A stretch of DNA of 64,000 bases from Ptychodera flava (GCF_041260155.1 NC_091945.1:28622796-28686795), one strand, 5' to 3'; counted from the stretch's first letter, positions 47,663 to 60,597 are shown. A program made the numbers and translations. Notes: generated by a model from the letters alone, not told the origin.

Positions 47663-48619
47663 GGGACCGTTCAGTTTTTTACGGCTGGGGGGGGGGGGGC
47701 CGGCAAAATCCAGGGGGGGGTCATCATAATTTTGGAATCCAAGAAGGGGGGGTCATCACTTTTTCACTGGTAGGAAAGGGGGGGTCACCACATTTTCAAA
47801 AACATAATACCTACAATAAAGTCCACTTTCTGCCATGGCCATGATTGACCCTCTTTACCGGCGGGCCGCCTTTGGCGGCCCAATACAATAAATATACTTT
47901 ATGTATTACCCATGACCCTCTTAGCGGGCAGACGCCTTTGGCGGCCCACTCCAATTAGGTTTACTTCATGCAATGGCCATGATCGACCCTCTTTACCGGC
48001 GGGCCGCCTGCGGCGGCCCACTACAATAAATTTACTTTATTGTAATACCCCATGACCACCTTAACGGCCGGACGCCTTCAGCGGCCCTGTTCAGTAAAGT
48101 TTACTTCATGCAATGGCCATGATCGACCCTCTTTTTACCAGTGGGCCACCTTTGGTTGCCCACTAGAATAAAGTTGACTTTACGTAATGGCCCATGACCC
48201 TCTTAACCAGAGGGCTGCCTTTGGCGAACCACTCCAATAAAGTTTACTTTATACAATGTCCATGGACATAAGTTGTCTGTGGAAATGAAGTTAAAAATTG
48301 CCCTACAGTAGTCCTAATTAACAGACGTTTGCATGGATGTGGCTGAGAAGTTTGTACACTGGCATCTCTGCTACACGAATAAAGTGCGCCGCGTACCGGA
48401 GTTCAAATCCAAACCGTGCGGGTAAATTTGACATATGGGTTTTGGTTATTTTTCAGCGGGGGGGGGGGGGGGGGGGGGTCGTCAAATTTTTCGTCTGACA
48501 AAGGGGGGGTCATCATTTTTTCGCGAAAAATGCAGGGGGGGTCATCATTTTTTTGAACACCGGCGACAAGATTTTGCCGCCCCCCCCCCCCCCCCCGGCC
48601 GTAAAAACTGAACGGTCCC
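47663..48619. mobile_element. 957-bp non-autonomous DNA transposon with internal satellites
   Basis: Starts gggaccgttcagttttttac and ends with the reverse complement (gtaaaaactgaacggtccc). It is flanked on both sides by TTA (47660-47662 and 48620-48622), a probable 3-bp target duplication. Inside the ends are long G-runs or C-runs and repeated ggggggtcatcat blocks that mirror each other. The centre holds about six tandem units of about 70 bp (47840-48263). No transposase frame is present. The family name is not known to me. Confidence 0.8.
47840..48263. repeat. Tandem satellite of about 70 bp inside the transposon
   Basis: Units begin near 47840, 47911, 47978, 48051, 48118 and 48193. Each opens catga(t.g)accctctt and carries a ggcc-rich palindrome (cgggccgcc.ttggcggccc) and an 'ataaa.tttactttat' tail. 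Odd units read catgat(t/c)gaccctc and even ones catgacc, so the true period is a dimer of about 140 bp. Confidence 0.85.
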
Positions 48620-48884
48620 TTATTGAAAACAAAAGTTGAAATTTGCAAGAGCTTAAAGAATGGCTGTGAAAGATTTGTGCAACTGTCTCTGTTGAGTATA
48701 TCTATGATACAGTATTTGGACTTATGTGTACTTTGAACTCCCATAATAAAAAGAACAAGTCATCGTTGAGACACAGTCCCCACTTGTTAATGGGTACTTT
48801 GATTACATGTCCTCAGAGAGGATAGAGTCCTCTTCATTAATTAGGTCTGTGATAAAAATACTTTGTTACAGATAGCGCTCAATG

Positions 48885-50110
48885 GCCAAGAATGACCTAC
48901 ATACAAGAAAGACCTACATATGTATGACATAGGTTAATGTCCTTGTACCAACTTTGAATAAAATCGGTTGAGATATGCCTGAGTATTATGGCTCTGTACA
49001 TGAAAAAATCGTAACAAAATGGCCGCACATAACAAATTGACATGCATATGTATGACAGTAGTCAATCTCCTTGTACCAACTTTGAATAAATTCGCTTGAT
49101 ACATGTCTGAGTATTATGGCTCTGTACATGAAAACATCGTAATAAAATGGCTGCCTAGCGGCCATATTGGATCGTATCACAAAACAAATAGAGGTACATA
49201 TGTATGACATAGGTCAATGTCCTTGTACCAACTTGGAATAAAATCGGTTGAGATATGCCTGAGTTTTGGCTCTATACATGAAAAAATTGTAATAAAATGG
49301 CCGCCTGGCAGCCATATTGGATCGTATCACAAAACAAATCGACATGCATATCTATGACATGGATCAATGTCCTTTTACCAACTTTGAATAAAATTGGTTG
49401 AAACATGTCTGAGTTATGGCTCTGTACATGAAAAAATTGTAATAAAATGGCCACCTGGCGGCCATATGGATCGTATCACAAAACAAATTTACATGCATAT
49501 CTATGACATTGGTCAATGTCCTTGTACCAACTTTGAATAAAATCGGTTGAAACATGTCTGAGTTATGGCTCTGTACATGAAAAATCGTAATAAAATGGCC
49601 GCCAGGCGGCCATATTAGATCCGATCACAAAACAAATAAAGTTGCATATCTATGACATTGGTCAATGTCCTTGTACCAACTTTGAATAAAATTGGTTGAA
49701 ACATGTCTGAGTTATGGCTCTGTACATGAAAAAATTGTAATAAAATGGCTGCCTGGCGGCCATATTGGATCGTATCACAAAACAAATCGACATGCATATC
49801 TATGACACTGGTCAATGTCCTTGTACCAACTTTGAATAAAATCAGTTGAAACATGTCTGAGTTATGGCTCTGTACATGAAAATATCGTAATAAAATGGCC
49901 GCCTGGCGGCCATATTGGATCGTATCACAAAACAAATCGACGTGCATCTGTATGACATATGAAGTAATCCTTGTACCAAGTTTGAATGAAATCGCTCCTT
50001 GCATCTCTGAGATATCTGCGTGAACGGACGGACGCACGGACGGACGCACACACGCACGCACGCACGGACATGACCAAACCTATAAGTCCCCCCGGACGGT
50101 GTCCGTGGGG
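48885..50110. repeat. Tandem array, about 150-bp units, with a GGACGGACG tail
   Basis: About eight units recognised by 'ccttgtaccaactttgaata' near 48941, 49071, 49221, 49371, 49520, 49670, 49820 and 49970. Spacing is about 130 bp for the first and about 150 for the rest. Each has 'gttatggctctgtacatgaa', 'aataaaatggccgcctggcg' and 'atcacaaaacaaat'. The last unit diverges into 'gatatctgcgtgaacggacg', a run of ggacg/cgcacg repeats, and a hairpin 'gtccccccggacggtgtccg'. That tail looks like the terminus of a mobile element whose body has been tandemly amplified. The minus-strand ORFs here are array artefacts. Confidence 0.85.
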
Positions 50111-51772
50111 ACTAATAAATGGTTCTCAGTTTGTCTTCACTGCAGGTGTTGAACCTGGCACATTTGTTACATTGTTACCATTCTACGTCTGCTGACCTTT
50201 CAACTTTACTTTGATATGCATTAAGTTAATTAGGCATGCAAACTTTTATGACAAAATGGTGGGACATAAGAGTATACAGGATAGACTGGAAGACTATTCA
50301 TTGGAAACACCAATCTACTTCTGTATGAATGTTGATTACATGTATGTTCTAAGCCATGTGACATGTCTGGTGGGATTATTTTTGACTGATTTAAAAGAAA
50401 TGAGCTTCAATGCCTGAATGGAAATATGGATTCCACTGTAACCTTGAAGTCTGGGGTCTCATCATGACTTTCCATCGACAATGTGTGGTGTGCCCTCGTA
50501 AACAAATATAACCACACCAGTTGATAATTATCGATAATTTATTGCGTCTCTTTTTTACGTCAAATCAAAAAATCGTCTGCAGCTGCTTGTGTGAAAACAG
50601 GGATAAAAGCAGTCTTTCTGATGGCTTACTCTTTTGGAAACTGTTGTGAAAGGATGATACATTCACTATGTGTAACACATGGCATTTTCTAACCATTTGC
50701 ACCCTGCTTGGCTGTAACTCTCAACACAAGGTCAGAGGTAGGGGGTGGGGGGGTTCATGGGTTCAAGCAAGTTCAGCAGAAAACATTATCCAGTCCCTAC
50801 TAAATCGAGTGAAATAGACTAAATTGACTTTCCTTCGATGGTGTGTCTTCAAACTAAATGAACATTTTGAGGACTAAAAGGTGTCACACTTTTATCCAGG
50901 TTTAGTGATGTTACTTTTTGTCTGGAAGCAACTCAAATATCTTCCATTATGGTACGGAAGCATTTCCAAAGCAAACGTGCAACCGCAACTCTCGATTAAT
51001 TTTATGCAACTTGTTTCAGTGCTGCAGACAGGGATGAAGAAACGATGAAATTCAGTCACTGACAGCAATACTGTCAAGGTCGGTTTGCAAATTCTGTATG
51101 AATAAACCTCTAACTTTGGCAAATATTTTGAATGCATAAAGGAAGCTTTATAAGAAATGAAGTTGAGCAAAAAAGGGGATCATCTTAAATCGTGGTAGTC
51201 CAATTCCAGGTGGTTTAAGACAACGGAGCATTTACACAAGATATTGAGCAAAGTCAAACTCATTGAGTAGTTCCACTCTGACACAACAATTGGAAATATA
51301 ACTTTTGACTGAATAACAACTGAATTGACAAATATGGTGTTACTTTTAGAATTATTTCTTTTACAGCTTATTGTAGAGTCAGTTTTTATCTTTTGCAGAG
51401 TTGCAGCCAGGGCTTAGAAGGCACGCCTATATACAATGTACATTTCCCTCATCCAAGGGTTGAAAAATTGAGCATCTTCAAGCTTTGAACAGTGAAATCA
51501 TAGAGAATTGGAACATGCCCCTGTGATTACACTGGACTGTGTTAAACTCAATTTCAGTGGTACCAGGCATAAAAAACGACAGCAGAAGTAGAATATTATG
51601 CTTTTGTAACATACTGGTCTACTGACATAATTACACTGTACCATCAAGGCAGATTTATCACTTGTAGAAAGGGGACAAAGTCACAATTTTGGGGCAGTTT
51701 ATTGGGGTCAAGAACAAACAAGATATCTTTTTACCTATGTCATCCCATTTTCCATATCATAGTTCTACACTT

Positions 51773-52197
51773 ACAGTGCGTTTCACCTAGGTACCACAAC
51801 TCAGTGTATGAGACGAACAATTTCAAGTACAAAACATACGATTAGCTTGGGTATCACGACACATTTCAAAGCCACCGACTCATCGATTAATTAAAATAAA
51901 CCAGCATGGGCAGCCGCTCTGTCTAGACTGAGAGATACACTTGATCTACAATGTAACTGGGGTTTTTTTTACAATTTCAGCTAAGAGTTCTAGAGGTGAA
52001 GGTATTCTCAAAAGAAACTAATTAAAAAGCCACACATTGTAGATAAAGTGTATCTCTCAGTCTAGACAGAGTGGCTGTCCCATAATGAGTGGGTGACTTT
52101 CAGATGTGCTGGATACCCAAGCTAATAGTTTGTTTTGTACGTGGATTGTGTCCGCCTCATATGCTGAGTTGCGGAACCTAGGTGAAACACACTGTGC
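51773..52197. mobile_element. Fold-back MITE
   Basis: About 425 bases in two long inverted arms. The outer ends are acagtgcgtttcacctaggt and cctaggtgaaacacactgtg. Further in, 'gcttgggtatc / gatacccaagc', 'gctctgtctagactgagaga / tctctcagtctagacagagt' and 'cttgatctacaatgt / acattgtagataaag' also pair. The loop is near 51960-52015. There is no coding capacity. Confidence 0.8.
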
Positions 52198-55100
52198 TAT
52201 TGAAAACAATGGGGCTCATATCAAACACTGATAACAGAAGGTGATCAAATAACCTCCATGAAAGATACAATGAGTACTTCATAAAACCTTGGTGTACTGT
52301 AAGGTAAGTCTACAATTTACTAAAAAGCAGTTGTTAGTTGATGAGCATGGATTTTTTGTAGATACAAGCAATTAAATCACTGGTTTCTGCATCTGTTTTG
52401 TCTGTTGGCGGGATTCAAGCTACAGCTTTGTAAACCCCACCAAAGCACCTTTGATAAAATTCTTGTTTGCGGTCTGTGGGTGAGTAAGATTTTCACACAA
52501 AATGATGAAATACACAATGAATAAGGTATTGCAAATTGAAAACAGCTATTTTCTTTACCCTGCCAAAGAAATACACTAAAAAATTTGGTGTATGTGATTA
52601 TATTGTTTTGTTTGTTTATTTGTTTATTTATTTTTCTTACCCAACAGGAGGGTATGTTTGAGGAAAATTTGAGGATGGCAAACAATTTTATCAGAGGCAC
52701 CTAACAGCAACAGCACATTCCAAGATGTCAAACAATATCTCTGACTTCTCAAGTCCTACAAAACTGACAAAAATAAATGCATGCAAAAAGAGCGACTTCA
52801 TCCCTCAACTAAATGCTTACTTTTGAATACTAAAGAGAGGACAATGCAAACAATGGTCATACATTTTCAAATCTACATGCTCATAAAGCTTAAAAAATGA
52901 ATTCCAGATCTTTTATTAAGTACAGAACATTACATACATCATTTACGTGACCTCTACCCTCAAAAACTAATGATATATATGTTTTGTCTGATCTATGTCT
53001 TATATATACTTCTACATACATACATTTCATAAGCTACATTTAACATAATTGGGTTGTATTTTATACACCATAAAAGTAATTCCAGACATACATCAAAAGG
53101 CTAGGCCTCTTAGGAAGAGAGAGAGAAAGAAATTCACAAAGTGAAACATTTTTTATGTCTGCTTCAGACATCAAGATAGAAATAAAACTTTTGATTTGCA
53201 CAATTATCTCCTTTTGCACAGTAGAGTTCACGCATATGCTCTTACATGTTTACTTTTTTTTAAAAATCTCACGGTAAAATTTAAAATTGCTCTCATAAAT
53301 TCAAAGGTGAAAGTTGGAATCGCAAAGGCATTTTGCGCAGTTTATGTGAATTCATACCTAGAAACACAATACTCCAATAATGCGTAGTGGTACGGACTGC
53401 AAACAATCCAGCTCAGGCAGGTTGGGGTTACCATAGTAACGGAAAATTTGTTTTCAGACCGACTTTTTTTATGTACAATTCTTTTCAGGTCTTGGACAAA
53501 AAGCATACAGCCCTGTCGGTAATGCTAAAAAAGAATGACAAAACCACGGGTGAAATCAACTAATATTGCGTTTTCATTGTGGTTTCAACTCTTGAAGTGA
53601 TTCTGCTAATTACTTCAAAGATGCTCTATTAAACAAACAAAATGAGCAACTTGTCTTTCTTTTTTTTTTTTAAATCTTTGCACACTTTGACAACTCCATT
53701 TTTCAGAAATATATTTGTTTTTTCACATTACCTCTTATAGGTACACTCATAAACACTACATTTAGACTAAACATACAGCTATACTGAGTCATCCATACAC
53801 TTGCTAGAGTTGAATTTTCTATTTACAAAAAAATGAAAGAAAACAGGTCCAAGAACAGAAAGCCTGGCCTAGCAATGTTAAAAGACATCTACCATGACGA
53901 CTATGAATGTGATGGCGATGATCAGCACAAAATAGAAATATATCAATAACATGTACTCATAGCTGAAACAGCCAAGCTTGAGATATAAGTGATGCTGCTT
54001 TGTAAACCTAACATAACCCTCACTTTTTACAATAAAACCACCATGCTCTTTCCCGCTAATTCCTTTCTCAGAGAAAGAACCATATTCAATCTTATAAGAA
54101 ACTGAACGCAATCAGCTTTTTTTCAATAAATACTTATACAAGTTTTCAAAATATCTTTTGCAATTAACAAATGTGCTCTATTGTGACTTGCCAAACAAGT
54201 CATGCATAAAAAAACAAAGTGTATTACTAGCCTGCCTCAAGAGGGCACTACTTAACCAACACAAGTTTTCTTGACTATAGGTAGTGGGCATATATGTTCA
54301 GATATCAGCAATCTGGTACATCACGAAAAATCCGATTGCCAGTTAGGCTGAGCCAATGAAATTTTGTACACTTGGTCTGAGCCAATGACATTTTGTCACG
54401 GACATTGTAAAACTTGACATAAATAAGTACAGGTTATTGGCATCAATAATAGACTGACAGCAACAATGCCATGTACAGTCCTTGGTTCCTTTCTATCAGT
54501 GTGACAGACTTTATACACAGCTGACACAACACCTTCACTCACCCAAACATGACATCAACTGCGTCTGAACTGTCACAAACTTTGGACACAACAATAACCT
54601 TAATAAAATTTTTCAAAAATGGCTTTGCATCATTTACATAAAATCTTCACAAATGATTTTCTAAAACTTGTTTTACAATTTTTTTACCAAAGTGCTTTTA
54701 ACCATTTTCATCCCCAGCAGTCTTGTGAAACTGCTTTTTCATTTATTCATTTGAGCAGTAAAATTAGCTATTATTTCCCAAGTGGCTGTCCGCGTCAAGA
54801 ACAGCCTATATATTCCTGTACTTGATTCATGTTATTGTTTACTAATATATTAATCAGCAGATTATGATACAGCCTAATGGGTACTTGAGCGACAGACTTA
54901 CGGCACAGTCTGTGAACAGTTTTCCAAAACAGTGGTAAAAAAATATGACAACAAGCCAACTGAAACCCATGGAGACAAGTATCATCATATACTGTGCTCT
55001 GGGACCACACACAATATGGCAGACTTCAGTCCACGCTCAGGCCTCACTAGCGAGAATCTGACACAATGTGACATACTGTATTCATCCACCATTTCACTGT

Positions 55101-56139
55101 TTAACAGACAGTGATCTAAGTTTAGTGATAATATACATGTAGTGAACTCAGATTGGTGGTGACAGTAGTTCAGAATATATTGCTTTGTACATACAGCAAA
55201 TGAATAAAGTTTTTCTCTTCTTTAGAATTATGCAACAATTTCACTCAAATTCTTGTTTCACTACTGTCATGATTCTCTGAACTTGTCTCCTGTATAAGGA
55301 ACAGGATGATAACTTTGCCCGCAAAGGTCATGAATTGAAAACCTTTGATCTCATTACTACTTAACGAGGAATTCAAAAGCCGATATTTTTGAACCCTTGA
55401 ATAGTCATGGCGGTTTGAATATGACCTCTAACGTATTGTAACAATGTCACTGTGATTTTAATATACCTGAAGGCATTCCAATTATTGTGAATTCAGTAAA
55501 CTTGTTTGATATTTACAAAAGGAGGTCGGAGGTAACTTTAAGTGAGGTAAATGTCTTTAACGCTGAAAAACCTTACAGAAGTGGGAGTACAGGGGCATTT
55601 CTGAATGTTTCTGTTGATATTACTGAACCATTTTGAGATTCACTGAACATTTAGTACCACAGCCAAAAGTGAATTTCTTCAACAGAAGTGAGGCAAACAC
55701 TTGAAGTGTTCAAAACTGTTTCAACGGTCGGTGGTTGAACCCCTTCATTTACATGTCCGATACTACACTGAGAAGCATTGTTCTGAGTGCTACAGAAATA
55801 CCATTGCTCTCATATCTCAGATTGCACTACTGATTTTACCAAACAATGCCCGACTTTGACGGTTTGAGATCTGTTATTTGAGCCCCTGACTCAACAAGTA
55901 GTGATACATGAAGACCACTATGTTTGGACAAAAGGAAAAAGAACCCAAAAAAATGTCAACTGCTGTTTATGTACATTTCTGTCTACTGTGAATGCAAGGT
56001 CTTTGCTCACAGGACAGAGCAACATCTCAAATTTTTAAACTTAGGCTGTATACTTGGACTGATCAAGAGATGTTTTATGAACCTTAATGGAACAGATTGG
56101 TAGATTTGCTTTTTAAAGATTATTTCTCTCCTCTACATT

Positions 56140-58419
56140 TCACAAACAGGACACTCTGAATGACAACTCGTCATTTGTCTCCACAGCATTTGGTGGGGGT
56201 TTGACCACTGTGTCGTGAATTTCGTTCAGCTGATACTGACCGTCTGCCACACTGACAGGGTGACCATTGGGTATCAATGGAGATTTGATGATGTCACCAT
56301 TGGCAACCTTTTCTGAATTCTGTGAATTCACCTTATCAACAGAGGTGTTATTGTTTGCACTATAATTGTCCGGACCACCTGCAACCTGCGAGTTATTCTT
56401 TTCATTGTTACTCTGAGGTGACTTTATGTTGTGTGCCTGACCAATCATGTCGGCCTTATTATTGGGGTACTGCTCAGAGTTCCCATTCTGATGCAAGGAA
56501 CTCTCTGATTGGCTACTGCTCAGTGTTGTACCTTTGGGCACTATGTTTGGGTCTGAACTGGACATGGACAGTTTATTCATGCAGTCAATGTCAACACTGA
56601 CAACTTTACGCCTGTCTTTCCCTTTTTTCCGACCTTCCCGCATTTTGACACTGAAGGTTTCATTTGAACCCTGCAGGTCTTTTGCACCCGTTTTTGTGCC
56701 ATTCTTCCCTTCATCATGGACAGCCATTTTGCCAGTTATAAGTTTGTAAGGAGTGCTTCTCCTCTTTGTTTTCTTTTCGGTTTTTATCTCCAACACATCA
56801 GGGTGTGGTCTGGATTCTTCTGAGGACGTTTCAGAGGACAGAGACAATGCAGTTGACCGCGGTTCTATTCGTGGGCCATTCCCTGCTTCTTCAATGCTGT
56901 CATCTCCCCGCGTACTGACAGGTTCATAGCCATCTCGTCTCATTCTGCTCGGCTGAGGGACGACGGGTACATTCACTACAAGAGGTTCCTGCGGCTGTGC
57001 CTGAGCAACTCCTCTTTCTAAATCCCTGCTGCTGTATTCCCTGGTGGCCTGCGCTGCTGTTACTTTGCTACCTTTGCCCTTTGACTTCCCTCGCCGGTCA
57101 TTCTGTGACACTGTCACTTGATAACACTGGGGTTCGTTGGGTTCCATTTTCGCGATACCCGTCTGGACCGCACTCTTGGAGCTGCGGCTAGAGTGAGGCA
57201 CATACATTGCAACAAGTTTCTTCTTCATGCCGTTGAGTCCAGCACTGAGCGCCAGAGAAGTTGGCCTTTTGACACGATCTGGTGGAAGTACTTGGGCACT
57301 GGGTGCCGGATGACTAGCCTGTGCACCCATGTACGATTCTAACTGACTTGTGCTCTGAACTGGCGGCATTGAATCCCCTGAGTCACTCATGCTCAAGGGG
57401 TTAACGACCTGTCCTTCTACAGTCATTCCACCTGGCATGTGTGGCAGTCGACTGTCCCCAAAGTTCTGCCACCTCTGCGCTACAAGCTGTTCGCGGTGTC
57501 TATTGGTATCAGTCTTAAATTTGCCTCGAGAGGCAGCACTGATGGAGCGTGCACGTGCTTGGTTTACGGTCAACTGACCCCAGGATGGGATGCTGGTATG
57601 CCGCTGAAGAACGTTCTGTTGTTTAGGCCTAACACTCACATTGGAGCTCGATAAGTTGTCCGTCATTTGGTCTCTAGCAAGGCTCGGCCTCATTTCTGCG
57701 GACACCAGGGGTCTACTTGGTGACGTGGAGGGCTCACTTTGCACTGAGTACTCTAGCGACGATCCATAACCTCCACTAAATTTCAAGTCTGTTGTAGCAC
57801 CTTGCATGTCTTCATCAGAATAGTGGAGATTCTTTGGATCAACAGTCTGAGTGCAACTGAACTCTCCAAGGTTAATGTCGGACGTCGCAGACAAACTTGT
57901 ACTGATTGTATCCGGTGAAAGATGGCGGCTGTGGCGATCAAATCCAAGGCTGCTGAGGACGTTCCGCTCAGCAGTTGAGCTGACTGACGTTGACTGCTCC
58001 CTACTTACAGTTCTCTGCGGAGGCACAGCGTGTTCAACATTGGCATTGCGATCCAGCAACATCTCCTCACCTTGTGCAGAGGCGTTCTGCACGTCACCTG
58101 CACGGCCACGTCCGGCATGATGCTGCATGCCCGTGAAATTACTGTTGTGATCCACAGTGTCCGTGGTGTTGATGCCGTCATCAGCGTTACCACCCATTCC
58201 ATGGTGGTCATTTTGCAGATTGATATTCCGATCTGTGGTTGTCTGTGTTGTGCCAGTTCCTGCTGAGGATGTTGGGTTCACTGTAGGGCTGACCACTTTA
58301 TTCTTATCCCATAAAGTCATCAATTCCAACATACGTTCTTCTACACAGAGGGCTGTCAACCTTGCCTCGGCATCCTGATCCCAACAGTCTTCCATGGTTT
58401 CCTTCAAAGACCGTACCGC
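56140..58419 (-). CDS. BMPR2: BMP type II receptor, last exon (end of kinase and cytoplasmic tail)
   Basis: 2280 bases, 759 residues and TGA, entering phase 0 at acceptor tctcgttgcag. It opens [20 protein letters not shown], the final kinase helices, almost identical to vertebrate BMPR2, then [14 protein letters not shown]. The remaining roughly 700 residues are the long Ser/Thr-rich tail that distinguishes BMPR2 from ActRII. Three islands stay recognisable against the vertebrate tail: [11 protein letters not shown], then [12 protein letters not shown]...VTVSQN (vertebrate TGVAKM...VTVTMN), and [11 protein letters not shown] (vertebrate KRVKTPYSL). The C-terminus FRVSCL resembles the vertebrate ...MNCL. 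The upstream ORF extension to 58533 is intron. Confidence 0.93.
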   Translation of the reverse strand, partial: AVRSLKETMEDCWDQDAEARLTALCVEERMLELMTLWDKNKVVSPTVNPTSSAGTGTTQTTTDRNINLQNDHHGMGGNADDGINTTDTVDHNSNFTGMQHHAGRGRAGDVQNASAQGEEMLLDRNANVEHAVPPQRTVSREQSTSVSSTAERNVLSSLGFDRHSRHLSPDTISTSLSATSDINLGEFSCTQTVDPKNLHYSDEDMQGATTDLKFSGGYGSSLEYSVQSEPSTSPSRPLVSAEMRPSLARDQMTDNLSSSNVSVRPKQQNVLQRHTSIPSWGQLTVNQARARSISAASRGKFKTDTNRHREQLVAQRWQNFGDSRLPHMPGGMTVEGQVVNPLSMSDSGDSMPPVQSTSQLESYMGAQASHPAPSAQVLPPDRVKRPTSLALSAGLNGMKKKLVAMYVPHSSRSSKSAVQTGIAKMEPNEPQCYQVTVSQNDRRGKSKGKGSKVTAAQATREYSSRDLERGVAQAQPQEPLVVNVPVVPQPSRMRRDGYEPVSTRGDDSIEEAGNGPRIEPRSTALSLSSETSSEESRPHPDVLEIKTEKKTKRRSTPYKLITGKMAVHDEGKNGTKTGAKDLQGSNETFSVKMREGRKKGKDRRKVVSVDIDCMNKLSMSSSDPNIVPKGTTLSSSQSESSLHQNGNSEQYPNNKADMIGQAHNIKSPQSNNEKNNSQVAGGPDNYSANNNTSVDKVNSQNSEKVANGDIIKSPLIPNGHPVSVADGQYQLNEIHDTVVKPPPNAVETNDELSFRVSCL

Positions 58420-59261
58420 CTGCAACGAGAAAGATAAACATAATACACCGTTCTCTTGTGTACTCTTGCATGCATCCGTATGTTTGTGGTTATGGTCTCC
58501 ATGACCATTAACATATGGGATACCATCAAACATTCTAATTTAACATAAGGCAATGAATTGGTGTTAATCAAAATTGTAACCAGTTAGCTTGATTACTAAA
58601 CCACCTTTAACTTGAGGTGATGGATGCAGCAAAATGTGCTTGTAATCCAACATCTTTGCTATGAAGTGGGTACCATAGGTTGCTGGTTTGAACCAGAAAT
58701 ATTACTGAACTTCGAGCTTTTACAAGTATGTACATAACAGCTCTGAACAGCTGGAACTAGCCCAATTCTCATCGTCAACAGTTCACCAATGCCTATTGTC
58801 ATGAATATGGCCAAGACATTCGTTCGTTTGTTTGTTTTTTTTCAATTTTTAAAACTTGTTATTTTATTTCTGCATTATGTACAAGGTTCGTTGGCTAGTC
58901 CACCAGTTTAAACTACTTTCATAATCAGCACTGCCTGGTTTGCCACAACTGGTAAGGTGACCTTCCAAGCAATGAACCTACTGTAAAATAAGTCTTTTTG
59001 GCTAGCATCCTTTTTTAGCTAATTTAGCCAAGTGTTTAAAATTGCTAATTTAAGATGCCCCTAATGTAAACTTTTCTTCATATTTACTATGGTCAAGATG
59101 TCTTTTTGGCTAAATTTAACAAGCCACTGGTTGCATTGAAAATCTAAAATCAGCTAATACAAAGTGTTTTACAGTAATACTTTGCATAAAGGGCAACTTC
59201 ATGTACTGTGGCATGTACTTCATGTATTTTGGCTACGGCATGACTCTACTTGTTTGCTTAC
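58420..59261 (-). other. Receptor intron before the last exon
   Basis: 842 bases, GT-AG (donor CAT|GTAAGC). It contains a MITE at 58979-59176; otherwise nothing is seen. Confidence 0.7.
58979..59176. mobile_element. Short MITE with TACTGTAAAA ends
   Basis: 198 bases bounded by TACTGTAAAA and its exact reverse complement TTTTACAGTA. Internal 'ctttttggcta' words occur in direct repeat (58993 and about 59102). There is no coding capacity. The ends are typical of a widespread kind of short non-autonomous element. Confidence 0.65.
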
Positions 59262-59398
59262 ATGGTGGTTTTCCTTCCAAGCATCAGGAAATTGCGGCCT
59301 CTTCTTCTCCCGGGACACTAACACCTGCATTTCTTCAAAGTTTGGATGCTGACCAATTATCGCTTCAAAAGGCAGTTGATAATCTGGCACTGGTACAC
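59262..59398 (-). CDS. BMPR2: BMP type II receptor, kinase C-lobe exon
   Basis: 137 bases = 2 + 45 codons. The first two bases complete the Gly of the LFPG left by the preceding exon. It encodes VPVPDYQLPFEAIIGQHPNF, then EEMQVLVSREKKRPQFPDAW and KENHH. This matches the vertebrate segment [23 protein letters not shown]... and fills the only gap between the DLFPG and AVRSLKET exons. The exon has no long ORF of its own on this strand and was found from the expected junctions. Confidence 0.93.
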
Positions 59399-60056
59399 CT
59401 GCTCAAAGGAGGGGGAAAACATGTCAAGATGATGAAGTACGCCGATGAATGAAAGAATGTATGAATGAAGAAATAAACGAGATGAGCTGATAACTTGATT
59501 GCTTTTTGCAATTAAGCCTTTCAAACGACTAATCTTCAGTGAAACACTTCAATCAGAATTCAATTTAAGTAATTTGTTCAATGCAAGGCCACATCCTTGT
59601 TGTGCTGCTTGTAAAATTAATTTACGATAACATAATGTAATATTTGAAAAAACCTAATTGAGCTTGCTCACATGGATTCATTCAATTGCTAAATCAATTA
59701 TATTTGATTCAATCAACAAAAAACTGATTCTGTCTGAGTTTTGTCATTGGTACATTAGCAGAAATAAAATATAGTCTAGGACCGAGGACTAACAAACAGA
59801 GTTAAAAGACTGACTGATTTCAAGGAGCACAGAGGAGAATAAACTTCTGCTAAAAAACTATTGTGTTTTAATTAACCCTTTCACCATCATGGTTTAGCCC
59901 AAACCCATTGCTATCAGTGTTGACTGTGGACCTGTTTACAGCAGATTGGGGGTGAACAGGTTTACATGGGCCAATTCACTTATTCTATCAAAAAATGGTA
60001 AAGGAGTTGTGTTATCCATATATTCTCTGTGAGAAATCCAAATTTACGAAGCTCAC

Positions 60057-60204
60057 CTGGGAAAAGATCATAGCACCTGGTTGCGATTTCCCAGAGGACC
60101 AATCCCATGGCGTAAACATCAACTTGTTTCAAGGCAACTTCACAGTCTCTTAAATTGACAGCACCATCTAGCACCTCTGGTGACATATACCGAAGTGTAC
60201 CAAC
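60057..60204 (-). CDS. BMPR2: BMP type II receptor, activation-segment/helix F exon
   Basis: 148 bases = 49 codons + 1, acceptor atcttcacag, donor CCAG|GTGAGC. It encodes [20 protein letters not shown], then [20 protein letters not shown] and ATRCYDLFP. It carries the end of the activation segment with S-P-E in place of A-P-E, the type II receptor GAVNLRDCE...LKQVD signature, and the helix F Asp (QVDVY). Confidence 0.95.
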
Positions 60205-60560
60205 CTGTGAAGATATGCCACCATTAAGAAATCCTGTGCCTAGTTTTATGAGATCTCCAACACATAAAGTGGCTGTCACAAACTCTGCCAAAAACTCACC
60301 AACATGGACAACCAGCCTGAATGTGATAAATGGCCTTTAGAGCAAAGTTTGGTTTCAAAGTGGTCGACTTCAACTAACCCATGTCTACCATTTTGATCAA
60401 CCCTATTGTTCAGGTAGAAAATTTAAAAATGTAGTTGCCATGGTTGATGGGATATTCTCTCCCCATTTTCACCGACACAAAGAAAGACATTATGATCTCT
60501 TCTGTGCAATTGTCAACACTCAATGTAACACTGGAGATGATGTGCACAACACAGTCAGAA

Positions 60561-60597
60561 ATGAATGAATGAATGAATGAATGAATGAATGAATGAA
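60561..60597. repeat. (GAAT)n microsatellite in a receptor intron
   Basis: About nine copies of GAAT, followed by a GT/TATG-rich stretch. It lies in the intron 60205-60780, which holds nothing else I can identify. Confidence 0.9.

Larger units (their letters stand above)
45042..56139. other. Convergent intergenic/3' UTR region with repeats
   Basis: The two flanking genes end towards each other, so both 3' UTRs lie here. It contains the transposon at 47663, the tandem array at 48885, the fold-back element at 51773 and a small tandem duplication near 54349-54402 (gagccaatga.attttgt, twice). No exon is recognised. The receptor's 3' UTR limit is not determined; minus-strand AATAAA candidates occur near 52911 and 54741. 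Confidence 0.45.

Noticed and set aside
47840-48263. CRISPR-like regular repeats
   Set aside because: Units are contiguous tandem repeats without unique spacers, inside a eukaryotic transposon.
49615-50061. 148-codon minus ORF with internal protein repeats
   Set aside because: The protein repeats mirror the 150-bp DNA tandem units and show no constraint; it is the array read in an open frame.
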